Source: Bedellia somnulentella
Taxonomy: Eukaryota > Arthropoda > Insecta > Lepidoptera > Bedelliidae
Length of the DNA: 64,000 nucleotides
Reading direction: 5' to 3'
Assembly: GCA_963576735.1 (NCBI GenBank)
Contig: OY755171.1
Span: forward strand, 9,176,001 to 9,240,000
The notes under the pieces were generated by a model. That model was not told the origin of the DNA, ran no database searches, and saw nothing but the letters and a program-made list of their open reading frames with translations. Made by a program: the position numbers and the translations under genes. Of the stretch, positions 1 to 10,003 are shown piece after piece. Numbering within the stretch: position 1 is the stretch's first letter; every line of letters starts with the position of its first letter.

Positions 1-781
1 GGACACAGGCTAGTAAAACTATATTCTAAACATAATATATACATATCCGTTTATTATGGGATGCATTTAACTTTAGTTTGAATTTTTTGACAAAAAGGAT
101 AGTTTCTCACAAAAAAAGGTTGTTAGTCGTATTACTATCAACACACATAAAGCACATTGTGCTCCAGGCTCCTTTAACACCCCCTATATGAATAAAATGA
201 ATAGCTATTACCTCAGGTCCCTTTATAGACGCATTAGTCACTTTATACAAATTAAATATGAGAGCTATTGGCTAGGTTGTTTGTACTATTTTTTTAGAAG
301 AAAAAACGATCGAATTGCTCGTAAATGATTAAATCTATGTGAGATGTTTTAGCCACATGGCATCAATTAAAGATGCTACTCTGCATCTATTTGATCTAAC
401 GTATTACACAAAGAGAGCTGAGGTCTTTTTATTAATTTATGGGTGACATTTTATTTCATTTACAAATATTTGAACTGCTAAAAGGCGCTCAGAAGAGATT
501 AATTCTGAAGCTTTTTAAAAACTCTAAAGCTGGCTGTTTTCATTGACCATTTTTAATACACAACATGAGATATTTCAACATTTAGTTCCAAAAAATTATA
601 ACGATAATGTTTCAACTTTCATTTCATCAGAAGCAACTCTATAGGGATTTATTTTGTAATTAACTATCATAAACTCAATTATACGTTCGTTCTATTTTGA
701 AATAATAATTTGGATCAATGACTGAAGCCACTAGAGGTTTATTTTATTACAATATTATTGTATGCTATCTGTGCAATTTAG
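1..781. other. AT-rich sequence, nothing recognised
   Basis: No reading frame of note, no inverted repeat and no match to the repeat families seen elsewhere in the window. Probably old intergenic or intronic DNA. Confidence 0.5.
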
Positions 782-1032
782 TGATGGCTTAGAATGTCAC
801 TACCCCTTTCTACCCACTGGTGTGGACTAAGGGTGTGGTGTTTTTAAGTAGATTTTGGACGATGTGGTTGGAGACCTATCACCAAAGATAATTTACCAAG
901 ATACTTTAGGATATCATCTTGTCCCCTATCAACTCCCAAATGTGGCTGAGGAGTTTCTAGCTCCAAAGCTCTGGCTACCCCTTTTTGGGATTTATGGCCG
1001 TGAGTATATATGTATGTATGTAAATATGTATG
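782..1032 (+). repeat. SINE-B copy, diverged
   Basis: Runs from the head (GGCTTAGAATGTCACTACCC) through the middle block (GTTGGAGACC then ATCACCAA) to the 3' end GGCTACCCC..GGGATTTATGGCCGTGAG and a TATG-rich tail. The order of blocks matches the better copies at 55468 and 57241. The short frame over it is incidental. No tRNA-type B box is evident, so the origin of the head is unknown. Confidence 0.75.
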
Positions 1033-1466
1033 CTGTTACTCCGAACGCATTATCATACATTCTATGTAATATTCTAATTATATAATATAAGGGTCTAGAT
1101 ATAACTCAGTCATGTGGTAATCATAATATTGTTCACTAGTTTTTCCTCTCGCCACAAATAAACAGTATATATGACTAATAAGTGCAACATATTTTTGCGA
1201 TTACACCTAATAATAAGTATAAGGAAAATAAATTTATAAAACGTAAGAGATTAAAAGTTCATAAAGGCTAAATAGACAATATAAATACATAAAGAAAACA
1301 AAAGATTAAACTTTAATAAAATACACGTGACTAGGCAAACCATAATTACATGAATGCAAGAAAATAAGAACATATTGATTCTGAGGCTTCAACCATCTTT
1401 CATTATCAAACTTATAGTAATTCTAGGATAATTAAGTGAAATTTCTTCTGTTATTAGCACTGTTAT
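1033..1466. other. AT-rich spacer, nothing recognised
   Basis: No gene or known repeat seen between the SINE-B tail and the LINE 3' tail. Confidence 0.45.
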
Positions 1467-3140
1467 TTGATTATTATTATTATTATTATTATTAGCCATT
1501 TATGTCCCACTGCTGGGCAAAGGCCTCTCTCCCCTTCTTCCACTCCAGACGGTTTTGAGCGGTCTCCCACCACTTCTTATCCCAGAGACCCAACTCGTCA
1601 CTCCATCTTTTCCTTGGTCGGCCACGCTTTCTCTTTACAGCAGGAGTCCATTGCGTGGCTCTTTTGACCCATCGGTCCGGGTGCATCCGAGCAACGTGGC
1701 CGGCCCAATCCCACTTCAATTGGGCCGCCTTCTGAGCTACATCTATAATTTTTGTCTTTGAGCGCAACTCTGTATTCCGGACTCTGTCTAAGAGCCGGAT
1801 TCCGAGAATGCTGCGCTCCATGTTTCGTTGGCAAACCCCAAGTTTAAACATTTGCGCGTCAGTCAAAGACCAGGTTTGGGCTCCGTAGGTAAGGATGGGA
1901 AGAATGCACATGTCCATGAGCTTACGTTTGAGGGAGAGCGGAAGTTCTCCCTTCATTAGCTCTTTCATAGACCAAAAGCTTTTCCAGGCGTTTTCGACAC
2001 GTCTTTCGACTTCCTTGTCCTGTCGAGCCTGGAAAGAGACTATTTGGCCTAGATAAATATATTCCTGGACATATTCGATTCTGACCCCATCCACGTCCAC
2101 TAAATGCTCCTTGCTGTTAGACATGACCTTGGTCTTTGACATATTCATGCTCAGTCCAACCTCAAGGCTTGCTTGGCTGAGTTGTTGTAGCATAGATTGT
2201 AGCTCAGAAGCCGTGTAAGAGAACAGCACTATATCGTCGGCGAAGCGAAGGTTCGTAAGCTTAACCCCGCCGACATCTATACCCCTGTTTACCCAATCCG
2301 GCTCTAGTGACTTAAAAACTTCTTCCAATACACTCGTGAAAAGTTTGGGGGAGATAGGATCGCCTTGCTTAACGCCTCTTTCAATCGGGAATGGGACACC
2401 TGGAGTTTGAAGCTTAATGGATGCTGTACTGTTTTTGTATATTTGTTTCATAAGGTTGATATAGTAAAAGTGAATATCTTGATTATGGAGGGCTTTAAAT
2501 ATTGATTGATGTGAAATACTGTCAAATGCCTTAGAGTAATCGACGAAAGCAACGTACAGTGGGAGGCTATATTCTTGGTGCTTCTCTATAATTTGGTTTA
2601 AAGCTTGCAGATGATCGGTGGTCGACATACCGGGGCGAAAACCAGCCTGCTCAGGTGGTTGAGCTTGATCGAGTAGATCAGATATGCGGCGCTCTATAAC
2701 TTTGATAAAAGCCTTATACAGGTGTGATGTCAGGCTGATAGGACGGTAGTTGCCGATATCTGATCTTTCTCCCTTTTTGAATAGCAGTATAATTTCGGAA
2801 TGACATATACTGTCTGGAAATTGCCCGGTATGCATAATAGCGTTAAAAAAATTGGTGATGTGAGGTAGTAAAATGGGTTCGCCTAACTTCAGTACTTCTG
2901 TTGAAATGCCATCATGGCCTGGGCTTTTGTTAAACTTCATTGAGCGCAAGGCACAATGAACTTCATAGCCTGTGATTGGTGGAATATCATCAGGACAGCA
3001 GAAAGCTGAAGTAGGTTCTGGGACTGGGTCTTTTGAATTTACTATTTTGGAATACAGACTTTGATAGAAGTTAGTACAAATGTTCAGAATCTTTGATCTA
3101 TCTCTATGTTTATTTCCATTCGTATCTTTCAAGCATTCAA
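1467..3140 (-). mobile_element. RTE-B LINE, 5'-truncated
   Basis: Minus-strand non-LTR retrotransposon. Its 3' end is at the left: the coding frame stops almost at the terminus and is followed by a (TTA)n tract at about 1470-1494, read as a (TAA)n tail on the element strand. The terminal 3' sequence folds as GCC, CCC-AGCAGT-GGG, ACATAAAT, GGC. The 5' side is lost near 3140, so the endonuclease region is absent. No target-site duplication could be fixed because the 5' junction is not sharp. Confidence 0.85.
1492..3132 (-). CDS. RTE-B reverse transcriptase, partial but open (546 codons)
   Basis: Reverse transcriptase of a non-LTR retrotransposon, which copies its own RNA at a nicked target. 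Seen: NYRPISL near residue 125, AGFRPG near 165, motif A FVDYSKAFDS near 197, GVKQGDPISPKLF, and the catalytic FADD near 297. The C-terminal part (DRVRNTELR, GHVARM, RGRPRKRW, then a W-rich end) has the layout of RTE-type proteins. There is no N-terminal APE endonuclease, so the protein is incomplete. The listed start is a TTG that merely follows an upstream stop, not a real initiator. The frame is uninterrupted to the stop, which suggests a fairly recent copy. Clade assignment is from memory of motif style. Confidence 0.85.
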   Translation of the reverse strand: MKDTNGNKHRDRSKILNICTNFYQSLYSKIVNSKDPVPEPTSAFCCPDDIPPITGYEVHCALRSMKFNKSPGHDGISTEVLKLGEPILLPHITNFFNAIMHTGQFPDSICHSEIILLFKKGERSDIGNYRPISLTSHLYKAFIKVIERRISDLLDQAQPPEQAGFRPGMSTTDHLQALNQIIEKHQEYSLPLYVAFVDYSKAFDSISHQSIFKALHNQDIHFYYINLMKQIYKNSTASIKLQTPGVPFPIERGVKQGDPISPKLFTSVLEEVFKSLEPDWVNRGIDVGGVKLTNLRFADDIVLFSYTASELQSMLQQLSQASLEVGLSMNMSKTKVMSNSKEHLVDVDGVRIEYVQEYIYLGQIVSFQARQDKEVERRVENAWKSFWSMKELMKGELPLSLKRKLMDMCILPILTYGAQTWSLTDAQMFKLGVCQRNMERSILGIRLLDRVRNTELRSKTKIIDVAQKAAQLKWDWAGHVARMHPDRWVKRATQWTPAVKRKRGRPRKRWSDELGLWDKKWWETAQNRLEWKKGREAFAQQWDING

Positions 3141-3430
3141 GTTATTTGATTACTTTACCAAATTCTAATCAATGGCAATGGCATGCCATCAAACTAATCA
3201 AAAAGCAATCGAGGCATTTTCTCCCTCTGTCAATCAGTAGTCTAATGAGTGATGGTATTCAGAGTGTTACCGCACAGTATGTCATTTCCATCACTTGTAT
3301 CCGATTAATAGACTTGTATTGCAACAGGGATGTACTAAGGGAGATGTGTTGTATTTTATTTTTGATGTTAAATTTTGAGTTTTTTTATATTCTTAGTGTT
3401 TGCGCTCTTGAATTTATGACCAGTTATAGC
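3141..3430. other. Unassigned sequence at the LINE 5' side
   Basis: May contain decayed upstream LINE sequence in shifted frames, but nothing firm can be read. Confidence 0.3.
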
Positions 3431-3535
3431 AAAATTACTCACGGCTATAAATCCCTAAAAGGGGTAACCCGAGCTTTAGAGTACGAAATTCCTCAGCCAC
3501 TTTTGGAAGTTCAGTGGAGAAGATATTTGATAATG
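3431..3535 (-). repeat. SINE-B 3' fragment
   Basis: Inverted SINE-B 3' end: ACTCACGGCTATAAATCCCT, then AGGGGTA, the CCTCAGCCACTTTTGGAAGT block and a GGAGAAGAT block. The head is missing. Confidence 0.75.
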
Positions 3536-4370
3536 AATGTATATTTGAAATATTTAAGAAAACTAAATCATGCAATTCATCTATAAAAAAAACTAAAATT
3601 AAAGCTTAGAATAGCACTACCTAACCCATTTTTTTCTCAGATGTCCTAACACGTGATTTAGTGAATTGTTTTGTAATTGTTGTTTGATGTGTTTGAATAC
3701 AAATCGCTAACACACTTTATTTTATGATCACCCTTTTCAAGTTCCAAAAGTAACTAAAGTATTTATAATAATTCTGAAGGTTACATAGATATCCCTTTTC
3801 GGGATTTATATCGGTGAGTTTATGTACACTAGTGTAGTATATGGGAAATATTTTTATGGGGCTTCTAGTTTTGAATCTATTATGTTTTGCATTTATATAG
3901 ATAATGATAAGTGCCCTTTCGAGCATGACTTGAGCTTGCACTTGGCTTGTAATCGTTTTTTAAATAATAAATCTCTATCACCAACCTCTTGCACCCCTTG
4001 TACAGTGTGGTGTGAAATTCCTGAACCATCCCCAATTATCATTCCGTTGGGGTGATAATTAAATATCACGTCAGTCTCAAAGGGGTGGCTCTTGAAAGGA
4101 AACATCCAGACACTTTTTAATTTTCCACTTTGTATCTAGTTACTGTCGACTACTGTAGAAAATGCTAAGTTGAAGTTGTTTCAAATTACTTATACCTTGT
4201 TGTATAAGTTGTGTCATGTGATTCTTGAATGTAAAGGAACCGCCGACTCGTCCTTGGCCGGTCTTTATTTTATAGTTAAAACACCGTGTATTTTCAAAAG
4301 TGCTGGAAAAAAACCTTGTTCTTTGAGTTTATTTGACATAATTTTTATTTGAAGTTCAGAACTTAAATTA
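3536..4370. other. AT-rich sequence with a possible SINE-B tail
   Basis: Around 3785-3830 a short stretch (TCCCTTTTCGGGATTTATATC then GGTGAG) resembles a SINE-B 3' end. The remainder has no recognised gene or repeat. Confidence 0.35.
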
Positions 4371-4375
4371 CAAAG

Positions 4376-4680
4376 TAAAGCAATAGCTCAGTGGGAAGAA
4401 CACGAGCCTATCATGTAGAGAGGTGTGAATTCAAATCTAGTTGGGTCTATTTCAATTTGTTTATCTGAAGCCATACGTGTGGTTAATTCTTCATGGTTGT
4501 TAACGACAAGTGGTTTTTGGGCGATGCTGTTGGAGACCCATCACTAACGATACTTTATTTCTACTATTTCGTCCCCTATAAATTCCAAATATGGCTTAGA
4601 AGTCTCTAGCTCTGAAAATCTGGCTACCCCCTTTTTTGGGATTTACGGCCGTGAGTATATTATTATGTATGTATGTATGA
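4376..4680 (+). repeat. Chimeric SINE: SINE-A head joined to SINE-B body
   Basis: 4376-4503 is a SINE-A tRNA-like head with A box TAGCTCAGTGGGAAG, a B-box-like GAATTCAAATC and the following block through ATGGTTGTTAACG. At about 4504 it switches to the SINE-B middle (TTTTTGGGCGATG, GTTGGAGACCCATCAC) and the SINE-B 3' end with a TATG tail. One composite repeat, or a SINE inserted in a SINE followed by deletion. Confidence 0.65.
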
Positions 4681-4741
4681 AATTAAAATTAAATTCTCTT
4701 TTAAATTGTTAGTATTAACTACTATTAGTAGGTATAGTTTT

Positions 4742-4899
4742 ACTAATAAATAAAGAATAAATAAAGGAAAGAAAAATTTTGACACAGGCGGGAATCGAAC
4801 CCGCGACCTCGGGTATACGCCCCGACGACGCTCTGCTAACTGAGCCACCGTGTCAATTGGCTGCCAGTGCGAAATTCTTCTATCCTTTATTTCTTTTAA
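4742..4899 (-). repeat. tRNA-FB element, copy 1
   Basis: A tRNA-like core flanked by related inverted arms: left arm AATAAATAAAGGAAAGAAAA, right arm ATCCTTTATTTCTTTTA. The same arms flank the same core at 6.8, 7.1, 19.3 and 52.9 kb, so this is a repeat family, not a lone tRNA gene. Confidence 0.7.
4780..4854 (-). other. tRNA-like sequence (not a canonical tRNA)
   Basis: On the minus strand: a seven-pair acceptor stem GACACGG/CTGTGTC, D arm GCTC..GAGC, stem TCGGG/CCCGA around loop GCGTATA, and T arm GCGGG-TTCGATT-CCCGC. Pol III A and B boxes are intact. Four bases instead of one lie between the D arm and the anticodon-type stem, and the base before the apparent GTA anticodon is C, not T. I therefore call it tRNA-derived. 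Confidence 0.6.
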
Positions 4900-5590
4900 G
4901 GTGCCGTTAGTGCAGCGAACAGAGTTTTTGAAACATTATAATGCGTATGTTTATAACAATATGGTTTTGAAAAAAATACATCAAAATCTTGAGGCTTTTC
5001 TGCTGTAAAATTGGCGATTCGAAACATGATTAATACATTTTCGCTCGATAGAAAAAAATCGCCAACGTACCTCTAATTACACTCTTTAAAATGGTTTTAT
5101 ATTTTATTTATTTTACCTACTTACATATAACTTGCATCATAATTTGAGCATTTGTATTTCTAATAATAATTGGCGATTAGTTTTCTTTTTTAATAATTTC
5201 AATAAAACAAATATTTTAAAAACATCGATATTCGCAGTCCTACTCGTGCCCGAGCGCCGCCCGCCGCCCGCTCAGTGCTCGGCGAGCTGCTTTATGGGAT
5301 GGACCTATGTCGCGCGCGCCTTGTGTTACAGATCTTACAATTTACGCGCGTGCGGCGCCGTTAGTGTGCGAGTGACCTATCTGTATACGATGCGCGTCAA
5401 TGTAGGCGTGAGAGTGACCGTGCGTACGGTTAGCATTAGCAAATATAAAAGAATTCATTCAATTCATAGATTGTACTCATTTTTATATTTTATTGTTTAA
5501 TTTATTAGGAATGGGAAAAAGAACAAAACCGTTAAAGTAACTTCTAATTTCAATTAATAATATTAAATAGTTACAGGTGTAAACTGAAAA
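4900..5590. other. Intergenic, with a CpG-rich island at about 5240-5430
   Basis: Mostly AT-rich. About 190 bases contain many CG dinucleotides (GCGCCGCCCGCCGCCCGC, CGCGCGCGCC), in sharp contrast to the surroundings. The 122-codon frame across it has no recognisable domain. It could be a relic promoter island or part of an unknown repeat. Confidence 0.4.
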
Positions 5591-5595
5591 TTATA

Positions 5596-5835
5596 TACAT
5601 ACATATACTCACGGCTATAAATCCCTTAACGGGATAGCCAGAGCTTTGGAATGAGAAATTCCTCAGCCACTTTTGGAAGTTGATTTGGGAAAAGATGGTA
5701 ATAATATATGATTTCGGTGACGGTTCTCCAACCACATCGCCCCAAAAATCACTTAAAAAGCCCCTATACCCTTAGTCGCCTCTTACGATCACGGGTAGAA
5801 ATGGGGTAGTGTTATTCTAAGCCGACACGACACGA
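5596..5835 (-). repeat. SINE-B, near full length
   Basis: Inverted copy starting with a TACATACATATACTCACGGC tail and ending at the head (GTAGTGTTATTCTAAGCCGAC). All body blocks are present in order. The 3' stem reads CCC-GTTAA-GGG. Confidence 0.85.
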
Positions 5836-5916
5836 CAAAAGTTATGAAATTATCACTGTAATAATTTTGTTAAACTGACAGGGGTAGACAAATCTATCGT
5901 ATTATTATATTTTATA

Positions 5917-6290
5917 CGACGACGACATGATAGTCCAGTGGGTAGAACACCCGCCCGAAAACAGAAGGGCGTGAGTTCCAATCCTAGGTCGGGCCTACAC
6001 CAATTTGTCTTTTCTAAAGTCATATGTGTGGTTAATTTATCATGGTTGTTAACGGTGAGGGAAAACATCGTGAGGAAACCCACATGGCTGAGTTGTACTT
6101 AGTCATGTGACAGTGTATTCGTACAAAATGGCGATAGGCCTGCCCCCTATCACGTGAGTACACTGTCTAAGCAAAACGTGGGTACCTTCTCTGGACACTA
6201 GATGGCGCTGCCATGAGAGTTCAGAAGTATTTGGTTCCTCTGCCAACCCCTTCGGGGATAAACGGCGTGAACGTTTATGTTTATGTTATG
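5917..6290 (+). repeat. SINE-A, full length, with 12-bp target duplication
   Basis: tRNA-derived SINE flanked by exact copies of TTATATTTTATA (5905-5916 and 6291-6302). The head has A box TAGTCCAGTGGGTA and B-box-like GAGTTCCAATCC. The body runs through GGTTGTTAACGGTGAGGG and TATCACGTGAGTACACTGTC to the 3' hairpin CCCCTTCGGGG, GGCGTGAACG and a (TTATG)n tail. Head subtype 1 (CACCCGCCCG..GGGCGTG). Confidence 0.92.
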
Positions 6291-6347
6291 TTATATTTTA
6301 TATTGTAAACGGTCATGGTAGAAACTATTTTTGAAATTGATAACCTA

Positions 6348-6509
6348 GGGTAAGCGATACAGTTTTCGTCACCCTGACTGTTATAACCATTCATAAATAT
6401 TTTAGAAAGAAAATGTAAATAATCATAAACAAATGTCCGAACCCATACCATAGAAAATATTTGCGAGTGGCTAAAACTGTCGAGTTGACAATAACTGTAT
6501 TGCTTACCC
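6348..6509. mobile_element. Small MITE with TA duplication
   Basis: Imperfect inverted repeats GGGTAAGCGATACAGTT at the left and the complement of GGGTAAGCAATACAGTT at the right, with pairing continuing inward. TA flanks both ends (6346-6347, 6510-6511), fitting a Tc1/mariner-type non-autonomous element of 162 bp. No coding capacity. Confidence 0.75.
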
Positions 6510-6519
6510 TACTGTATGT

Positions 6520-6646
6520 TTTTAAAACGCGCGCACGCGGCGTCGCGTCGAGGAGACGGCCGCTCGATCGGCGCGTAGGCGCTTCCCCGCGCCCGCGGGG
6601 GCAGCACCCCCTCAGATGATATTTTTCGCTGAACCAACGGCGCCTT
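6520..6646. other. CpG-rich patch
   Basis: Dense CG dinucleotides (GCGCGCACGCGGCGTCGCGT, CCCCGCGCCCGCGGGGGC) in an AT-rich context. Nothing coding is recognised. A second such patch lies at 5240-5430. Confidence 0.4.
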
Positions 6647-6843
6647 AACACGTTTTAAGTAGTGTTTGCGTTTCCTACCTCCGAATTTTAACTAATTCGG
6701 AAGGCCACTTGTCTACCTTTTCAGATAGAATGCAAATGTTGAAAACGCCTAACTATCACATAATTTAAATCTTTTTGTTCATGAAAACCTCATGTGGGGA
6801 TTATTACTAATAAATAAAGAATAAATAAAGGAAAGAAAAATTT

Positions 6844-6918
6844 TGACACAGGCGGGAATCGAACCCGCGACCTCGGGTATACGCCCCGACGACGCTCTGC
6901 CAACTGAGCCACCGTGTC
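6844..6918 (-). other. tRNA-like core, array unit 1
   Basis: Same core as at 4780-4854, with one base different in the D loop. Acceptor, D and T stems pair; the anticodon arm is displaced by extra bases. Confidence 0.6.
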
Positions 6919-7147
6919 AATTGGCTGCCAGTGCGAAATTCTTCTATCCTTTATTTCTTTTAACACGTTTTAAGTAGTGTTTGCGTTTCCTACCTCCGAA
7001 TTTTAACTAATTCGGAAGGCCACTTGTCTACCTTTTCAGATAGAATGCAAATGTTGAAAACGCCTAACTATCACATAATTTAAATCTTTTTGTTCATGAA
7101 AACCTCATGTGGGGATTATTACTAATAAATAAAGGAAAGAAAAATTT

Positions 7148-7224
7148 TGACACAGGCGGGAATCGAACCCGCGACCTCGGGTATACGCCCCGACGACGCT
7201 CTGCCAACTGAGCCACCGTGTCAA
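7148..7224 (-). other. tRNA-like core, array unit 2
   Basis: Same as the unit-1 core by eye. The A and B boxes are intact. Confidence 0.6.
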
Positions 7225-7320
7225 TTGGCTGCCAGTGCGAAATTCTTCTATCCTTTATTTCTTTTAACACGTTTTAAGTAGTGTTTGCGTTTCCTACCTC
7301 CGAATTTTAACTAATTCGGA

Positions 7321-7395
7321 ATTAATTAGTAATAATCCCCACATGAGGTTTTCATGAACAAAAAGATTTAAATTAGGTATAGTTTTACTTCAAGT
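7321..7395 (+). repeat. Inverted tRNA-FB outer arm
   Basis: Carries ATAATCCCCACATGAGGTTT then CATGAACAAAAAGATTTAAA, the reverse complement of the outer arm inside each array unit. The array end is therefore inverted against its units and could pair with them. Confidence 0.7.
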
Positions 7396-8134
7396 ATCAA
7401 CTCACCATTACTTACTTAGTGATATGATGCAACATAGCATATCAATAATATAAAAGTCACAAAAACCTCAGTTTCTTCATGCGACACCCACTATAAGAGA
7501 AAGGTTCGTGCTATTTTAACTGTATCTACACCTCAAATGATTATCATAATTATCACCAACAATAAAACAGTCTCGTAATGTTAAAATTACCATGAACAAA
7601 AATCTGTATGTATAATAAAGTTACCAACTCAATTTAGGTGGAAAAGCTATTGCGCCAAAGAGATTTCATAATAAATAATTTCTAGAATGGCTACAGTGAT
7701 TTATGTGTGGTCATAAACGGGGCCTCTGTGTTTCCCAAGTGGGTTGGTGTTTATATTAATTATACCATTAACTGTAGTTGTTTCTTAGTGAAAATGTTTA
7801 GGTGGCTTGTTTAAAATTTATTAAAGTTTTTCCGATGTGTTCTTGGCATGCAACTTGATTATTACCAATCCGAAAAAGGGTAAAGAGGAAATTATTTCGG
7901 AACTTATAATTTCTTGGCATTTATGGAAGTTCAAAAAAAATATGGTGAATAACATACAGGATTTTAAGCGAATGGTTCCAAGCTACATTGACCACTTTTA
8001 CTCAAAAAGACACAATTCTTCAATTCGCCTCGAATGGCACCTATGGAAAAGTTAAAATAGTGACCAAAATTGCACTGTTATGCGTATAATACATAAAAAG
8101 GTTAGAAGTAACTTTAGTAAGAACATACATTATA
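7396..8134. other. AT-rich sequence, nothing recognised
   Basis: No domain-bearing frame. The 72-codon frame at 7837-8055 is unremarkable. Confidence 0.45.
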
Positions 8135-8138
8135 TTCT

Positions 8139-8640
8139 CACGCCGTTAGTTCCCATTGGGGTAGGCAGAGACTATCGATCGCCACTTTGTACGATCCTGG
8201 CAAACCTCTCTGGCTTCGTTTACATCCATCAATCTTTTCATACATGCTCTTTTATTCTTCATACTGCGGACACCTGCCTTTTTGAGCACATTTTCTATTT
8301 GATCCAAATGTGTCCTCCGAGGTCGTCCTCTACTAACATTACCTTCCACATTGGCTCTATATATCTCTTTCACCAATTTACTGTCATCCATCCTCTCTAT
8401 GTGCCCAAACCATCTCAACATTCCTTTTTCTATCTTTCTTACAATATCATCTTTTACACCACACCTTTCACGAATCACATCATTCCTCACACGATCACAT
8501 AACCTTACATTACACACTTTTCTGAGGGATCTCATTTCTACTGCATTTACTCTACTTTCATGCTTCTTCTGCCACACCCAACATTCACTGCCATACATAA
8601 GCGTAGGAACGAGGACAGCATCATGCACAGCCACACAGTT
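8139..8640 (-). mobile_element. RTE-A 3' fragment (about 500 bp)
   Basis: 3' terminus at the left (CTCACGCCGTTAGTTCCCAT, the reverse complement of the RTE-A end) and 5' truncation at about 8636. Very close by eye to the 3' end of the 20.5-kb copy. Confidence 0.92.
8146..8634 (-). pseudogene. RTE-A reverse transcriptase C-terminus, 162 codons
   Basis: Open frame for only the region after the polymerase core: TLMYGSECWVWQKKHESRVN, then CGVKDDIVRKIEKG, MLRWFGHIERMDD, RGRPRRTHLDQIE and WRSIVSAYPNGN. The catalytic residues lie upstream and are absent, so it cannot act as an enzyme. The frame has no interruption, which implies recent insertion. Confidence 0.9.
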
Positions 8641-8689
8641 TTTAGTAAGAACATTTTCAAAATGCGTAGATGTTATGCTTAATATTAGG

Positions 8690-8975
8690 TATTTTAGAGA
8701 ATGGATGAAAATAAAGTTGCGAAAGAGATATATAGAGCCAATGTGGATGGGATTGTTAGTATAGGACGGCCTCGTAAAATGTTTCTAGACTAAATAGAAA
8801 ATTTTCTTAAAAAGGCGGGGGTCTGAAGTGAGAAGAATAAAAGAGCATGTATGAGAAGAATAATGAATGTAAGGGAAGCAAGAGAGGTTTGTCAAGATCG
8901 AACTAAGTGGCGATAGATAGTCTCTGCCTACACCAATGGGAATAAAGGGCTTGAGTATAAGTAAGTAAGTAATTT
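8690..8975 (+). pseudogene. RTE-A subfamily-2 3' fragment
   Basis: Decayed copy in the opposite orientation to the preceding fragment. Reads ERMDENKVAKEIYRANVDG-like, then has an in-frame stop. It ends GCCTACACCAATGGGAATAA and a GTAAGTAAG tail. It matches the 63-kb copy better than the 20.5-kb copy. Confidence 0.8.
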
Positions 8976-10003
8976 GAAAATGTATGCTTATTTCTATATT
9001 AAAAATACAAACATCCCGTACTTTTATCATATGTTTTCTTAGATTAACACTTTTTGTACTTATTGTATGTCTAATTAGTTTGTCGGTTTCTCATTGAAAT
9101 GATTTCATATTTATTTTGTGGATTGTATTAATTTACAATAAGAAATAGTTTTAAACAATACATTTTTACTTATGAAAACGAAATTGAATTTACTGTAACA
9201 ATGACATATACATATTTCCGTTTGTTACTAACTCCTTTGGTCCCGCTAATTTGTCATTGGCAACTGTACACTTTAGTAATTATAATAATGAGTCTAAATA
9301 CTTAGCTATCGTTGTAATAAATTTCAACGATAATAAGAATTCCATACATAAAACACTATTTTCTATGTTAATATCTAATCATCTAAGTGAATATTATCAA
9401 GAAGTCTCACAAATGTTTCTGTAGTTAAGCAAAGGAAAATATAAGTCAAAACTAATGAACCCCTATTATCGTTTCCAATAAGTATATTTCACTGGAATTG
9501 GTAATTATTTATCAATAATACTAAACTTCAAGTCTGTATCTTGATGAGGTACTTTAGAAACGTTCCGATTAAACGTTTTCCAACAGAGCAATATCCGATT
9601 TTGCAGGATAATATCGCAAATTTGAGGAACCTAACGGATTCATTGAAAACACACTAAGTTTTGTAGACGGTATTCTTTTTTGTTTCATTTCTTTTATAGT
9701 CGTTAGACAAAGAGGGTAGCGTTCATATTTTTTTTTGTTTTAGAATTGTTTTTCATTGAATACAGGAGTATTGAAATCCATTTTATTGATTGCCTTCAAT
9801 TTTCTGTGTCAAATGTTAATAGGGTTTTCGATTGTCAAGTCAAACAGAATAAGGAGAATAAATGAAAATTTGCGTGTTATTGCCAACTTATAAAGTTTAT
9901 TGCTTGACGTTTCATTAAGTAGAGGTAAAATATTTTGTTACGAACATTGTTAATTTTTGGTTACGATCCAGATTAACTCACAACTATATTATATACATAC
10001 ATA
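8976..10003. other. AT-rich sequence, nothing recognised
   Basis: No gene, repeat end or inverted repeat identified over about 1 kb. Confidence 0.45.

Larger units (their letters stand above)
6647..7320 (-). repeat. Tandem array of tRNA-FB units (2 full plus 1 partial)
   Basis: Units at 6647-6961 (315 bp) and 6962-7265 (304 bp) match by eye except for a short deletion in an AATAA-type repeat. A third partial unit runs 7266-7320. Each unit contains the arm TTTAAATCTTTTTGTTCATG, CTCATGTGGGGATTATTAC, the tRNA-like core and the right arm. The array looks like local tandem duplication of one insertion, with the direct repeat AACACGTTTTAAGTAGTG at each boundary. Confidence 0.85.

Noticed and set aside
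4780..4854. A functional tRNA gene (apparent GTA anticodon)
   Set aside because: Extra bases between the D arm and anticodon stem, C before the anticodon, and the same core repeated at several places inside inverted arms. Treated as tRNA-derived repeat.
8080..8502. Ser/His-rich plus-strand frames over RTE-A fragments (also 8351, 20416, 51969, 63497)
   Set aside because: Antisense shadows of the RTE-A coding region; they recur wherever that region does.
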